DNA of 64,000 nucleotides from Thalassorhabdomicrobium marinisediminis. Its GTDB lineage: Bacteria > Pseudomonadota > Alphaproteobacteria > Rhodobacterales > Rhodobacteraceae. Shown in pieces: positions 9,474-19,866 of this stretch. Within the stretch, counting starts at the first letter, position 1, and each line of letters opens with the position of its first letter. A program made the position numbers and the translations under genes. Location of the stretch: the NCBI RefSeq assembly GCF_003072065.1, contig NZ_QCYG01000004.1:186001-250000 (forward strand), given 5' to 3'. The notes below the pieces were generated by a model. The model was given only the letters and a program-made list of their open reading frames with translations, did not search any database and had not been told where the DNA came from.

Positions 9474-9706
9474 GGACGCAGGCTAGGTCCGCGCGGGGGC
9501 GGGGTCCAGTGGCCACGGGTGTTACGGACCACGGGTATCGGGCGCGTGGTCGTCGGTGTTGACGAACGGCTTATCCCGGCGACGGAGTTGCATAGCAAAA
9601 GGCAGGCGCGGCGCTCTGTTAGGGTGCCAGCAGATCAAACGCCCGCCTCGCGCTGCGCGATATCGTGCCCCAACCGTGGCAGGCAGGGGTGGGGCATCGT
9701 CCAAGC

Positions 9707-11080
9707 CTAGCAATTGGGGACGTTCACCGCCAATCCGCCAAGAGCCGTCTCTTTGTATTTCTCGGACATATCCTCACCGGTCTGGCGCATGGTCTCGATC
9801 GCGGAATCCAGCGGAACAAGGTGCGAGCCGTCCCCCCGCAGCGCCAGCGACGCGGCCGAGACTGCCTTGATCGCGCCCAAGCCGTTGCGCTCGATGCAGG
9901 GGACCTGCACCAGCCCGCGCACGGGGTCGCAGGTCATGCCAAGGTGGTGTTCCAGCGCGATTTCTGCGGCGTTCTCGATCTGCTCGGGCGTGCCGCCCAT
10001 GACCGCGCACAGGCCCGCCGCCGCCATGGCCGAGGCGCTGCCCACCTCCGCCTGACAGCCTGCTTCCGCCCCCGAGATCGAGGCATTGAACTTGACCAGC
10101 CCGCCGATGGCCGCAGCGGTGAGCAGGAAATCCGGGATCTTCGAGGCGGAGGCGTTCGGCACATGGTCCATGTAATAGCGCAGCGTCGCGGGCACGACAC
10201 CCGCCGCGCCGTTGGTGGGGGCGGTGACGACCTGCCCGCCGGCGGCGTTCTCTTCGTTCACGGCCATGGCATAGGTCGACATCCAGTCGTTGATCGTATG
10301 CGGGGCGGACTGGTTGACGCCTTTCTCGGCCTGAAGCGCGTCGTGAATGCCCTTGGCGCGGCGTTTGACCGACAGGCCACCGGGCAGGATGCCCTCGCTC
10401 GTCAGGCCCCGGTCGATGCAATCGTTCATCACCCGCCAAAGCCGGTCGATGCCCCGGTCAAGGTCGTCGGCCGAGCGGCGGGTCAACTCGTTATGGCGCT
10501 TCATGGCCGCGATGCTGAGGCCGGATTCCGAGGCCATATCAAGCATTTCTGCCGCACTCTTGAACGGGAAGGGGACCGGCGCGCCGTCATCCTTGTCGGC
10601 GCCAGAGGCGAGTTCCTCTTCGGTGAGCACGAAGCCCCCGCCGATGGAGTAATAAGTCACCTGCGTGACCACATCGCCCTGCGCGTCCGTGCCCTTGAGG
10701 ATCATGCCGTTGGCATGGCCGGGCAGGTTCGGCCCGTAGTCGAATTCCAGATGCTCCTTGGGGCGGAAGGTCAGCGCGCCCAAGCCTTCGGGATGGACGG
10801 TGCCCTCAGCCTTGATCCGCTCCATCTCCGCATCGGCCTTCTCGCGGTCGTAGTCATCGGCGCGAAATCCGGCCAGCCCGAGGATCGTGGCGCGGTCGGT
10901 GGCGTGGCCCACCCCCGTGAAGGCGAGCGAGCCGTGCAACGTCGCCCGCAGACCGCTCACCTTGAACGGCTGCGCGCGCAGGTGATCCAGAAATCGGGAG
11001 GCCGCCACCATCGGGCCGATGGTGTGTGACGATGACGGGCCGATGCCCACCTTGAACATGTCGAAAACCGATAAGAACAT
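9707..11080 (-). CDS. sdaA: L-serine ammonia-lyase, single-chain iron-sulfur type
   Basis: This enzyme deaminates L-serine to pyruvate and ammonia using a [4Fe-4S] cluster. The 457-residue product fuses the beta domain ([24 protein letters not shown]) and the catalytic alpha domain, as in E. coli SdaA. Cluster-ligand cysteines are visible in [28 protein letters not shown] and nearby. I took the Met beginning [10 protein letters not shown]; longer in-frame starts upstream give Arg/Pro-rich sequence unlike the family. A purine-rich GGGAGTGC precedes this ATG. It is divergent from rpiA. Confidence 0.95.
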   Translation of the reverse strand: MFLSVFDMFKVGIGPSSSHTIGPMVAASRFLDHLRAQPFKVSGLRATLHGSLAFTGVGHATDRATILGLAGFRADDYDREKADAEMERIKAEGTVHPEGLGALTFRPKEHLEFDYGPNLPGHANGMILKGTDAQGDVVTQVTYYSIGGGFVLTEEELASGADKDDGAPVPFPFKSAAEMLDMASESGLSIAAMKRHNELTRRSADDLDRGIDRLWRVMNDCIDRGLTSEGILPGGLSVKRRAKGIHDALQAEKGVNQSAPHTINDWMSTYAMAVNEENAAGGQVVTAPTNGAAGVVPATLRYYMDHVPNASASKIPDFLLTAAAIGGLVKFNASISGAEAGCQAEVGSASAMAAAGLCAVMGGTPEQIENAAEIALEHHLGMTCDPVRGLVQVPCIERNGLGAIKAVSAASLALRGDGSHLVPLDSAIETMRQTGEDMSEKYKETALGGLAVNVPNC

Positions 11081-11272
11081 AGCTGCACTCCCTTTGGGTC
11101 CCTTTGGACGCATATAGGGGGCGGGCGCGGGAAACACGACCTCAAGCGACAGGTTTCGGCGTGTTTGCGGGGACTTGCCGCCCGATGGGGCAAATTTGCA
11201 CGACTTGCACCGTAGCGCGCGGGCGTGCCTGTGCGTATAAGGACGCGAAACCACCCCTGCAGGAGGCCCCGC

Positions 11273-12061
11273 ATGTCATCCGAACTTTCCCCCATCGACA
11301 AAGCGAAATTCGTCGCGGCAAAACAGGCGACGCAATATGTCGAGGACGGGATGAAGGTGGGGCTGGGCACCGGCTCGACCGCCGCGTGGCTGGTGAAATG
11401 TCTGGGCGAGATGGTCGAAAACGACGGCCTGAAGATCCGCGGCGTGCCCACGTCCTCGCGCACGGCCGAGCTCGCGCGGGATGTGGGGATTGAGGTGATT
11501 TCGCTGGATGAAGCCAAGTGGCTCGACCTGACGATCGACGGAGCGGACGAATTCGACGGCAATCTCAACCTGATCAAGGGCGGCGGGGGTGCCTTGCTGC
11601 AGGAAAAGATCGTCGCCACCGCCAGCGACCAGATGGTGGTGATCGCCGATGCGGCGAAATCCGTGGAAACGCTGGGCGCCTTTCCGCTTCCGATTGAAGT
11701 GATTCCCTTCGGCTGGCAGACCACCAAGATGCTGGTTGAGGAGACCTTGATCGGAATGGATGTGCTGGGCCGCACGGTGTCGCTGCGGATGAACGGCGAT
11801 GCGCCATACTACACCGATGAGGGCAACCACATCCTTGACCTGCACCTCAACCGGATCGGCCACGCGCGGCAATTGTCGTTGGTGATCAACCAGATCCCCG
11901 GCGTGGTCGAGAACGGCCTGTTCATCGACATCTGCGATGTGGTGGTGATCGGCCACGGTGACGGGCGGGTTGAAGTGCGCGACATCAACGAAGGCACCGT
12001 CGAGGAAAGCCGCTTCGACATCATCGAGAAGGACAACCTTTTCGCCGACTTGTCGGACTAG
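11273..12061 (+). CDS. rpiA: ribose-5-phosphate isomerase A
   Basis: RpiA interconverts ribose 5-phosphate and ribulose 5-phosphate in the pentose phosphate pathway. The 262-residue product carries VGLGTGSTAAWLV (phosphate loop), DLTIDGADEFD (catalytic Asp) and LIKGGGGALLQEKI. A perfect AGGAGG lies six bases before the ATG, which decides this start over an in-frame codon 16 residues upstream. It is followed by gor on the same strand after about 145 bases. Confidence 0.96.
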   Translation: MSSELSPIDKAKFVAAKQATQYVEDGMKVGLGTGSTAAWLVKCLGEMVENDGLKIRGVPTSSRTAELARDVGIEVISLDEAKWLDLTIDGADEFDGNLNLIKGGGGALLQEKIVATASDQMVVIADAAKSVETLGAFPLPIEVIPFGWQTTKMLVEETLIGMDVLGRTVSLRMNGDAPYYTDEGNHILDLHLNRIGHARQLSLVINQIPGVVENGLFIDICDVVVIGHGDGRVEVRDINEGTVEESRFDIIEKDNLFADLSD

Positions 12062-12206
12062 ACCGCGCAGCCGCCCAAAGGGCCCGCCGCCATCCGCGGC
12101 CCCGCACCGGCCCCCCACTAAGCCCCACGGCGCCGTGACTGGTCATCGGGGCGGGCTTGTGGTTTATCTTGCGGCGAATTTTTCTGACGAGAGGGCGCCG
12201 AGCACG

Positions 12207-13676
12207 ATGGCCGAGTTTGACTATGATCTGTTTGTAATTGGTGGCGGCTCAGGCGGGGTGCGCGCGGCGCGGGTCGCGGCCGCCACGGGGGCGCGCGTGG
12301 CGCTCGCCGAAGAGTATCGCATGGGCGGCACCTGCGTGATCCGCGGCTGTGTGCCCAAGAAGCTGATGGTGTTCGCCTCCGAGTATAAAGAGGTGTTCGC
12401 CGACGCCCGCACCTATGGCTGGGATGTGGACGAATGCACCTTCGACTGGCCGTCGTTCCGCAGCCACCTGCATAAAGAGCTGGACCGTCTCGAAAGCGTC
12501 TATCGCAGCCTGCTCGACAAATCCGGGGTCGAGATTTTCGACAGCCGCGTGACCCTGAAGGACCCCCACACGGTGCAGTTTGCCAACGGGGTGACCAAAT
12601 CCGCCAAGCATATTCTGGTGGCCACGGGCGGGCATCCGAACCGCCCCGATATGGAAAACGCGCATCTGGGCATCGTGTCGAACGACATTTTCCTGATGGA
12701 GGAGCTGCCCAAGTCGATCCTGATCGTCGGCGGTGGCTATATCGCTTGTGAGTTTGCCTGTATCCTCAATGGCTTGGGCGTCGATGTGACGCTCTATTAT
12801 CGCGGCGCCCAGATCCTGCGCGGCTTCGATGACGAAGCGCGCGGCCTGATCGCGGACATGATGCGCGAGAAGGGGATCGACATTCACGTGGGCACCAACA
12901 TCGTTGAGATGGCGCCCGACTCCGACCGGCCCGAAGCGGGGCCCGCAGGCAGCGACGCCGCCATGGGTGCGCCTTCGGAACACGGCAAGGGCATCGCCAG
13001 CAACCCCAAGAGCGAGACGGACCCCGCCGCACGCGGCCCGGTCTGGGTCAAGTCCACCAACGGGCATGAGCAGGTCTTCGATCACGTCATGTTCGCCACC
13101 GGCCGCGACCCCAGCAGCCACGACATGGGGCTGGAAGAGGTCGGCGTGAAGCTCGGCCGCCGGGGCGAGATCGTTGTGGACGAATACAGCCAGACGAACG
13201 TGCCCAGCATCTATGCCATCGGCGACGTCACCAAGCGCGTCGAACTGACGCCGGTGGCCATCCGCGAGGGCATGGCCTTCGTGGAAACCGTGTTCAAGGG
13301 CAACCCGACCCCGGTCGATCACGAGCTGATCCCCTCGGCCATCTTCACCCAGCCCGAGATGGGCACCATCGGCATGACCGAGGAAGACGCCCGCGAGCAG
13401 GAAGAGATCGAGGTGTACAGCACTTCGTTCCGGCCCATGCAGACCGCCTTTGCCGACCGGCCCGACCGGGTGATGATGAAGCTGATCGTCTCCAAACGCA
13501 CCCGCGTGGTGCTGGGCTGCCATATCGTCAGCCCCAACGCCGGTGAAATGATCCAGATGGCCGGGATCGCCGTAAAGATGGGCGCCACGAAAGAGCAGTT
13601 CGACCAGACCTGCGCCGTGCACCCGACCATCTCGGAAGAGCTGGTCACAATGCGCGACCCGATCAGGAGTTCTTGA
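12207..13676 (+). CDS. gor: glutathione-disulfide reductase, with a 40-residue insertion
   Basis: Gor reduces glutathione disulfide with NADPH and FAD. The 489-residue protein has the FAD dinucleotide fold (FVIGGGSGGVRAARVAA), the redox-active disulfide in GGTCVIRGCVPKK (Cys43/Cys48), the NADPH fold (ILIVGGGYIACEFA), the second FAD motif (IYAIGDVTKRVELTPVAIREG) and the dimer-interface His-Glu near the end (HPTISEELV). It is about 35-40 residues longer than usual because of a Gly/Ala/Ser/Pro-rich insertion at residues 236-279, in the NADPH domain. The ATG before AEFDYDLFVIGGG fits the family start. Confidence 0.92.
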   Translation: MAEFDYDLFVIGGGSGGVRAARVAAATGARVALAEEYRMGGTCVIRGCVPKKLMVFASEYKEVFADARTYGWDVDECTFDWPSFRSHLHKELDRLESVYRSLLDKSGVEIFDSRVTLKDPHTVQFANGVTKSAKHILVATGGHPNRPDMENAHLGIVSNDIFLMEELPKSILIVGGGYIACEFACILNGLGVDVTLYYRGAQILRGFDDEARGLIADMMREKGIDIHVGTNIVEMAPDSDRPEAGPAGSDAAMGAPSEHGKGIASNPKSETDPAARGPVWVKSTNGHEQVFDHVMFATGRDPSSHDMGLEEVGVKLGRRGEIVVDEYSQTNVPSIYAIGDVTKRVELTPVAIREGMAFVETVFKGNPTPVDHELIPSAIFTQPEMGTIGMTEEDAREQEEIEVYSTSFRPMQTAFADRPDRVMMKLIVSKRTRVVLGCHIVSPNAGEMIQMAGIAVKMGATKEQFDQTCAVHPTISEELVTMRDPIRSS

Positions 13677-13780
13677 ACATTGCACCGGAAAGACGCACTT
13701 ATACCGGTGGTTGCAATCGCGTATAAGCAGACGAAGACCGTGCCCGGGGGTCGGGCGCCTCAACTAGGAAAGCAGGCTTG

Positions 13781-15034
13781 ATGGCTGGAAACAATGGTGG
13801 CCCCTGGGGGGGCGGAGGCAGTGATGACGAAGGTCGTCGTCCGCCGAACGGGGGCCCGAACGGGGGCGACGGACGTCCGGGCGGGCGCCGTCCGGGGGAG
13901 CCGCAGATCCCCGAGTTCGATGAAATCGTGAACAAGACCAAGGACCAGTTGCGCGTCCTGATGGGCGGTGGCAATGGCGCAGGTCGCACCGGCGGTGGCG
14001 CCGGGGGCGGCGGCGGGCCCGTGGTCAGCCGCGGCATGGTGATCCTTGGCGTGCTGGCCGCTGTGGCGCTCTGGACCATGTCCAGCGTCTATACCGTCCG
14101 GCCCGAGGAGAAGTCGGTCGAGCTGTTCTTGGGCAAATGTATGGAGCCCTGCATCGGCGAGAGCGGTTTGAACTTCGCGCCCTGGCCCTTCGTGACCTAT
14201 GAGGTCGTGCAGGTCACCCGCGAACAGGTCATCGAAATCGGTGAGGATCCGGTCCCGCAAGAGCTGTCGGAAAGCCCCAGCGTCATGCGGATGCTGGAAG
14301 GCGACACTGGCCTGATGCTGACCGGAGACGAGAATATCGTCGACATTGATTTTCAGGTGGTCTGGAACATCACCCAGCCCGACCGCTTCCTGTTCAATCT
14401 GGCCGAACCCGAAGAAACCATCGCCGCGGTGGCGGAATCGGTCATGCGTGAGATCATCGCGCAATCGCGCCTCGCCAACCTGAACCAGGATCGCGACAAC
14501 ATCGAACAGCGCATGCAAGAGCTGACGCAGGCAACGCTCGACAGCTACGATTCCGGGGTGAACATCGTCCGGATCAATCTCGGGGCTGCCGATCCACCGG
14601 CCACCCGCGTCGCAGCGACCAACATCGACGGTGAGGTGAACCCAACATCGCCACTGGCCGCTTACCGTGACGTGCAGGATGCCGAACAGGAACGCATCCA
14701 GCTGCAAAACCAGGCTGACGCCTATGCCAATCGTGTGACAGCCGGCGCACGCGGGAACGCGGCGCAGGTGCTCGAGAATGCCGAAGGCTACCGCGCCCGC
14801 GTGGTCAACGAGGCCGAAGGTGAGGCCGCGCGCTTCCTGAGCGTTCTGGAAGAATACCAGAAGGCCCCCGAGGTGACCCGCGAACGGCTCTATCTCGAAA
14901 TGATCGAGGACGTGATGAACTCGGCCAATATCATCCTGCTGGATGAGGCGACGTCCGAGGGCGGAGGCTCCGGCGTGGTGCCCTATCTGCCGCTCGACCA
15001 GCTGCGCAACTCTAACACCGGAGGGTCGAACTGA
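13781..15034 (+). CDS. hflK: HflK, membrane protease-regulating SPFH protein
   Basis: HflK forms with HflC a large inner-membrane SPFH (band 7) complex that surrounds and modulates the FtsH protease. The 417-residue product has a Gly-rich hydrophilic N-terminus (residues 1-80), one membrane helix (GMVILGVLAAVALWTMSSVY) and a band-7 domain (TVRPEEKSVELFLGK...), then a long coiled-coil stretch rich in Ala, Glu and Gln. An alternative TTG lies one codon upstream. Its stop overlaps the hflC start (TGATG), indicating coupled translation. Confidence 0.95.
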   Translation: MAGNNGGPWGGGGSDDEGRRPPNGGPNGGDGRPGGRRPGEPQIPEFDEIVNKTKDQLRVLMGGGNGAGRTGGGAGGGGGPVVSRGMVILGVLAAVALWTMSSVYTVRPEEKSVELFLGKCMEPCIGESGLNFAPWPFVTYEVVQVTREQVIEIGEDPVPQELSESPSVMRMLEGDTGLMLTGDENIVDIDFQVVWNITQPDRFLFNLAEPEETIAAVAESVMREIIAQSRLANLNQDRDNIEQRMQELTQATLDSYDSGVNIVRINLGAADPPATRVAATNIDGEVNPTSPLAAYRDVQDAEQERIQLQNQADAYANRVTAGARGNAAQVLENAEGYRARVVNEAEGEAARFLSVLEEYQKAPEVTRERLYLEMIEDVMNSANIILLDEATSEGGGSGVVPYLPLDQLRNSNTGGSN

Positions 15035-15933
15035 TGAACAAGGCCTTGCTTATCGTGCCGCTGATCGTCGTTCTGCTGATCGTGGCTATCTCTTCGCTTT
15101 TCATCGTGGATGAACGCGAAAAGGCACTTGTGCTGCGGTTCGGCCGCGTCGTGCAGGTCAAGGAAGAGCCCGGTCTGGGCGTCCGTGTGCCGATCATCGA
15201 TCAGGTCGTGCGCTATGATGACCGGATCATCTCTATCGATATGGCGGCGCAGGAAGTGATTCCCAACGATGACCGCCGCCTGATCGTCGACGCCTTCGCC
15301 CGCTACCGCATTTCCGATGTGGAACGGTTCCGGCAGGCGACGGGGGCCGGCGGGGATCAGGCCATCGCGATTGCCGACAACCGGCTTGAGCGGATCCTGA
15401 ACGCGGAAACCCGCGCGGTGCTCGGGTCGGTGTCCTCGGGCGATATCCTGTCCACGGACCGGGATGCCCTGATGCTGCGGATCCGCAACGGGGCCATCGC
15501 GCAGGCCTCGGGTCTGGGTCTGACGGTGATCGACGTGCGACTGAAGCGCACCGACCTGCCCAGCCAGAACCTTGAGCGGACCTTCCTGCGGATGGTGTCC
15601 GAGCGCCAGCGTGAGGCCGAGGACGAACGCGCCCGCGGCCGTGAAGCGGCCTTGCGGATCACCGCGCAGGCGGACCGCACGGTGGTTGAGCTTGTCTCGG
15701 AAGCCGAGCGGGAAGCCCGCATCGTGGAAGGCGAAGCCGACGCCCGCCGCAACGCGGTCTTTGCCGAAGCCTACGGGCAGGACGTAGAGTTCTTCGAATT
15801 CTACCGTTCGCTTGAAGCCTACCGCGAAGGGTTGGCCACGGGGAACGCCCGCATGGTCATCGCGCCGCCGGAGGAGTTCTTCAACTACCTGCGCTCGCCC
15901 ACCGGTGATGCGCCCCGCCGGGCGTCGCAGTGA
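15034..15933 (+). CDS. hflC: HflC, partner of HflK
   Basis: This 299-residue SPFH protein has an N-terminal membrane helix (ALLIVPLIVVLLIVAISSLFIV), the band-7 signature DEREKALVLRFGRVV and IDMAAQEVIPNDDRR, and an Ala/Glu/Arg-rich coiled coil (REAEDERARGREAALRITAQAD). It assembles with HflK in a periplasmic cage around FtsH. The ATG shares one base with the hflK stop, and its own stop overlaps the GTG of the following DUF2065 gene. Confidence 0.95.
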   Translation: MNKALLIVPLIVVLLIVAISSLFIVDEREKALVLRFGRVVQVKEEPGLGVRVPIIDQVVRYDDRIISIDMAAQEVIPNDDRRLIVDAFARYRISDVERFRQATGAGGDQAIAIADNRLERILNAETRAVLGSVSSGDILSTDRDALMLRIRNGAIAQASGLGLTVIDVRLKRTDLPSQNLERTFLRMVSERQREAEDERARGREAALRITAQADRTVVELVSEAEREARIVEGEADARRNAVFAEAYGQDVEFFEFYRSLEAYREGLATGNARMVIAPPEEFFNYLRSPTGDAPRRASQ

Positions 15934-16139
15934 TCGGGCTTGCGCTCCTTGCCCTCGGGCTTGTCATGATTGTCGAGGGGCTGGTGTACGCACTGGCCCC
16001 TTCGCTTATCGAGGATCTGCTTGAGGCGCTGCGCCAGATCCCGCGTGAGGCACGGCGTCTGCTCGGGTTTGCGGTGCTCACCGGCGGCGTGTTCTTTCTG
16101 TGGCTGGCCTCGGTTCTGGGCGCTTTGGACGGGTTGTAA
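15930..16139 (+). CDS. DUF2065 small membrane protein
   Basis: A 69-residue protein with two hydrophobic helices (IGLALLALGLVMIVEGLVYALAP and RLLGFAVLTGGVFFLWLASVLGAL) matches DUF2065, a family of unknown function regularly found behind hflC. It starts with GTG overlapping the hflC stop by four bases (GTGA), so it is almost certainly translated by coupling and probably belongs with the HflKC membrane complex. Confidence 0.85.
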   Translation: MIGLALLALGLVMIVEGLVYALAPSLIEDLLEALRQIPREARRLLGFAVLTGGVFFLWLASVLGALDGL

Positions 16140-16211
16140 CGCCCACGCGGCGTTCACAGCTCCTTGACGGGTTTGAAATGCCCGTTGCGCTCATCCTGAC
16201 GTGACCTACAT

Positions 16212-16241
16212 TTGCCCCAATCGGCAACTTCGCCCTATTCT
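16212..16241 (+). promoter_or_regulatory. possible promoter of the Do-family protease gene
   Basis: TTGCCC and TATTCT are separated by 18 bases and end about 28 bases before the proposed GTG start. This is a weak match to the housekeeping consensus. A heat-shock-type promoter was not identified. Confidence 0.3.
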
Positions 16242-16269
16242 ATCTGACACACGACGAAGGAGACGTATT

Positions 16270-17769
16270 GTGCACAGTTCCACCAAGTCCCCGCCCGCCA
16301 CAGGCCCCGCGCAGGCCGCGGCTCAGGTCCGCACGGACAGCGGGCTTTACTGGCTCGCCGCGTTGATGCTCGGCGCGTTTCTGGCGCTGGTCAGCATTCT
16401 GCCGGCCGCCGCGCAGAACCGGCCCGACACGTTCGCCGACTTGGCCGAACAGGTCAGCCCGGCGGTGGTCAACATCACCACCAGCACCGTGGTCGCCAAT
16501 CGCACCGGCCCGCGGGGCATCGTGCCCGAAGGCTCTCCGTTCGAGGACTTTTTCAACGATTTCAACAACGGGCAACCGCGCCGTTCCTCGGCGCTGGGCT
16601 CCGGTTTCGTGATTTCGGCGGACGGCTATATCGTCACCAACAACCACGTCATCGAGGGCGCGGACGAGATCGAGATCGAATTCTTCCCCGGTGCCGGGCA
16701 GCCGGCAGACCTGTTGCCGGCCGAACTGGTGGGCACCGATCCCAACACCGATATTGCCGTTCTCAAGGTCGATTACGACGCGCCCTTGAAGTTCGTGAGC
16801 TTCGGCGACAGCGATGCCGATGGCGCGCGTGTGGGCGACTGGGTTCTGGCCATGGGCAACCCGCTGGGGCAGGGCTTCTCGGTCTCCGCCGGGATCGTCT
16901 CGGCGCGCAACCGCTCCTTGCAGGGGACCTATGACGACTACATCCAGACCGACGCCGCCATCAACCGCGGTAACTCGGGGGGGCCGCTGTTCAACATGGA
17001 CGGTGAGGTGATCGGCGTGAACACCGCGATCCTGTCGCCTAACGGGGGCTCCATCGGGATCGGCTTTGCGATGTCCTCGGCGGTGGTGACGAACGTCGTC
17101 GACCAACTCAAGGAATTCGGCGAGACCCGGCGCGGCTGGCTTGGTGTGCGCATTCAGGACGTCACACCAGACATGGTTGAGGCCATCGACGGGCTGAGCG
17201 CCGCCCGTGGGGCCATGGTCACCGATGTGCCCACCGGCCCCGCCGAAGAAGCGGGCGTTGAAGCGGGTGACGTCATCCTGACCTTCGACGGAGTTGAAGT
17301 CGCCGACACGCGCGAACTGGTTCAGATTGTGGGCAACAGCCCCGTGGGCAAGGCCGTGCCCGTCGAGATCCTGCGCAACGGCGACGTAATCAATGTGACC
17401 GTGACGCTTGGACGGCGTGAAACCTCGGAAGCCTCGGCGTTTCCCGGTGACGTTCCGGCCCCCGGCCAGCCCGAGACGACCAACATGCTGGGCCTGACTC
17501 TGTCCGAGATCACCCCGGATATTGCCGAAGAACTCGGCGTGAACGCGAACGCCGGTCTTGTGGTGGTCGAGGTCGAGATCGGCTCGGACGCCGAGGGCAA
17601 AGGTCTGCGCGCTGGTGATGTGATCACCGAAGCCGGCCAGCAGAAGATCACCAACATCTCGGACTTCGAGACCCGCGTGGAAGAGGCGCAGGAAGCGGGG
17701 CGCAAGTCGGTGCTGCTTCTGGTCCGTCGCGGTGGCGCGCCACGGTTCGTGGCGCTCAGCCTCGAATAA
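16270..17769 (+). CDS. Do-family periplasmic serine endoprotease (DegP/DegQ-like)
   Basis: This 499-residue envelope protease degrades misfolded periplasmic proteins. A membrane/signal segment (LYWLAALMLGAFLALVSILPAAAQ) ends in a plausible AQN cleavage region. The trypsin-like domain has the catalytic His in VTNNHVIEGADEI, Asp in NTDIAVLKVD and Ser in NRGNSGGPLFNMDG. Two PDZ domains follow. I chose a GTG preceded by AAGGAGA at good spacing; the frame is open for 23 further codons upstream but without a ribosome site. It follows hflK-hflC-DUF2065, so membrane and periplasmic protein quality control are clustered. Confidence 0.93.
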   Translation: MHSSTKSPPATGPAQAAAQVRTDSGLYWLAALMLGAFLALVSILPAAAQNRPDTFADLAEQVSPAVVNITTSTVVANRTGPRGIVPEGSPFEDFFNDFNNGQPRRSSALGSGFVISADGYIVTNNHVIEGADEIEIEFFPGAGQPADLLPAELVGTDPNTDIAVLKVDYDAPLKFVSFGDSDADGARVGDWVLAMGNPLGQGFSVSAGIVSARNRSLQGTYDDYIQTDAAINRGNSGGPLFNMDGEVIGVNTAILSPNGGSIGIGFAMSSAVVTNVVDQLKEFGETRRGWLGVRIQDVTPDMVEAIDGLSAARGAMVTDVPTGPAEEAGVEAGDVILTFDGVEVADTRELVQIVGNSPVGKAVPVEILRNGDVINVTVTLGRRETSEASAFPGDVPAPGQPETTNMLGLTLSEITPDIAEELGVNANAGLVVVEVEIGSDAEGKGLRAGDVITEAGQQKITNISDFETRVEEAQEAGRKSVLLLVRRGGAPRFVALSLE

Positions 17770-17791
17770 CCTCGAATACGATGAGTTAACG

Positions 17792-17824
17792 AAACGCCCC
17801 GTCTGACCTCAGGCGGGGCGTTTT
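17792..17824 (+). terminator. intrinsic terminator after the protease gene
   Basis: The stem AACGCCCCG/CGGGGCGTT closes a loop of about ten bases and is followed by TTTT. It lies 22 bases past the protease stop and also faces the convergent lipoprotein gene. Confidence 0.85.
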
Positions 17825-17845
17825 GCGTCTGGACCTTGAAAAGGT

Positions 17846-18400
17846 CTAAAGCGCGTCGCGGGGCAGGGCGATCAACCCGAGTGTCCGGGCGCTGCGCAGG
17901 GTCAGAACCCCAGTGGGAACGTCATCCTGATCGGTCTGGAAGCGTTTGATAGCATCGCTCGTGCGCGCGTCGATTTCACCGTTGATTGCGCCCCGGTAAT
18001 ACCCGCGCGCGAGCAGGGCCCGCTGCACCGAGGCGATAAACTCCGGCGTCATCACGCCGCGGCAGGGGGTTTCGAACTCCACCTCCCGCCGCTCGCGCAG
18101 GATGCGCTGGCGCGAGACGGTGCGAAAGGCCGCTGGCTGTTCGACGGTGCCGTCACTGCGCACCAAGGCGGGCTGCACCATCACCTGCTCGGTCACGGTC
18201 TCGATCACCGCGGGCGTGGTGTCGCGGGCAAAACAGGTGCCAAGACGGGCATCGACGACCGGCGGTTGCGCCAATGGGCCGATGGCCGGGTCACCGTTCT
18301 GCGGCGGGGCGCAAGCCACGAGCAAGGTCAGGGGCGCCGCCATCCGCCACGGATGCCACCATCGGGCCAGTTGTAGAATGGTCGCGGGGGTCACTGTCAT
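17846..18400 (-). CDS. peptidoglycan-binding lipoprotein
   Basis: This 184-residue protein has a short N-terminus, a hydrophobic segment and a lipobox-like LLVACAP, suggesting a lipoprotein anchored after signal peptidase II cleavage. The C-terminal 55 residues (VQRALLARGYYRGAINGEIDARTSDAIKRFQ) form a PG_binding_1 repeat that binds cell wall. No catalytic domain is seen. I took the ATG with GGAG seven bases upstream (MTVTPATILQ); a later Met (MAAPLTLLVAC) would give a shorter, more typical signal peptide and is a real alternative. Confidence 0.8.
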   Translation of the reverse strand: MTVTPATILQLARWWHPWRMAAPLTLLVACAPPQNGDPAIGPLAQPPVVDARLGTCFARDTTPAVIETVTEQVMVQPALVRSDGTVEQPAAFRTVSRQRILRERREVEFETPCRGVMTPEFIASVQRALLARGYYRGAINGEIDARTSDAIKRFQTDQDDVPTGVLTLRSARTLGLIALPRDAL

Positions 18401-18523
18401 AGGCTCCGCCTTTGGCGGGGCAGCCCCGCAGGTGTGTTGCGGTGATAACGCAGAACATCCCCCGCTCAAAGGCGCGGCATGTCCGGGCGGGGCCGGTCGG
18501 CAAAGATCGCGCAACTCGCGTGA

Positions 18524-18931
<408 letters not shown>

Positions 18932-19022
18932 CGGCTCGGGCCGGGTCTGCGTCCGAGGCCGTGGTATCTGGGATAGACGTCCGGCTTTAGGTATTTGAGA
19001 ACCAGAGAAGGGGGGCCACGCG

Positions 19023-19793
19023 TCAGGTCACCAGCGTGGTGAGGGTGATCAGCAGCGCGGTTTCTGTAAGGTTCTGTGTCGCGCCGAGGATGTCACCGGT
19101 CTGGCCGCCGATCTTGGCGCGGGCGATGGCGATCACGGCGAACGTGACGAGTGTGCCGACCACCAGCAGGGGCAGAGCGGCTGCGGGCCAGAGGATCAAA
19201 GTCGCCGCGAGCGCAATGGCCAACCCGATCAGGGTCGGTATGTTGTCAGGGCTGCCTACGGAACGGCTCAGCCCCGTGGCGCGGGCATGGGGCAGGCGGG
19301 TCATGACCGGCAGCATCGCCGCACGGCTTAGGCTGGCGGTGAGGAGCATCGCAGGCCATGTTGCCCCCGCGACAATCAACAGCCCAAGCGCGTGCCAACG
19401 CAGCGCGAAGCTGCCGACCAGCGCCATGACGCCGTAGACGCCGATGCGGCTGTCTTTCATGATCTCCAGCCTGCGGGGCGCGTCCCATCCGCCCCAAAGC
19501 CCGTCGGCGGTGTCCGCCAGCCCGTCTTCGTGCATTGCGCCTGTCAGGATAACGAGGCTGATCAGTGCCAGCGCGGCTGCCAGCATGGCCGGGATCCCCA
19601 GCCAGAGCGCACTCTGCGTGACCGCTGCCGCAAGGCCGCCAAGCACGAGCCCCGCCACCGGATAGGCCCAGACCGCCTGCGCGCCGCGCGCCGTCGCACG
19701 GGCGGGATCGATCGGGATCGGCAGGCGGCTGAGCAGACCCAGGGCTGCGGGAATATCGCGAAGCCGGGGCGTGGGGGCGGCGGTGTCTGTCAC
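19023..19793 (-). CDS. cobS: adenosylcobinamide-GDP ribazoletransferase (cobalamin synthase)
   Basis: CobS joins adenosylcobinamide-GDP and alpha-ribazole to make adenosylcobalamin (or its phosphate) at the inner membrane. The 256-residue polytopic protein has the family's acidic motif [29 protein letters not shown] near the start, and several hydrophobic helices. It is divergent from cobT, which supplies alpha-ribazole phosphate, with only 73 bases between the starts; there is no room for a cobalamin riboswitch. Confidence 0.93.
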   Translation of the reverse strand: MTDTAAPTPRLRDIPAALGLLSRLPIPIDPARATARGAQAVWAYPVAGLVLGGLAAAVTQSALWLGIPAMLAAALALISLVILTGAMHEDGLADTADGLWGGWDAPRRLEIMKDSRIGVYGVMALVGSFALRWHALGLLIVAGATWPAMLLTASLSRAAMLPVMTRLPHARATGLSRSVGSPDNIPTLIGLAIALAATLILWPAAALPLLVVGTLVTFAVIAIARAKIGGQTGDILGATQNLTETALLITLTTLVT

Positions 19794-19866
19794 GGTTTTT
19801 CCTGTCTGGTCATTCCTGCCCTATGGGGTAGAGATTGCGCACCCCTGTTGCAATGAGGCCCAGACC

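Noticed and set aside
18961-19022. A sixth copy of the dispersed repeat (AGGTATTTGAGAACCAGAGAAG)
   Set aside because: The GC stems and the AAGCAAAGATG tail are absent. It may be another small element, but the resemblance is too weak to include.
19794-19866. A cobalamin riboswitch between cobS and cobT
   Set aside because: Only 73 bases separate the two start codons, too short for the aptamer, and the B12 box is absent.
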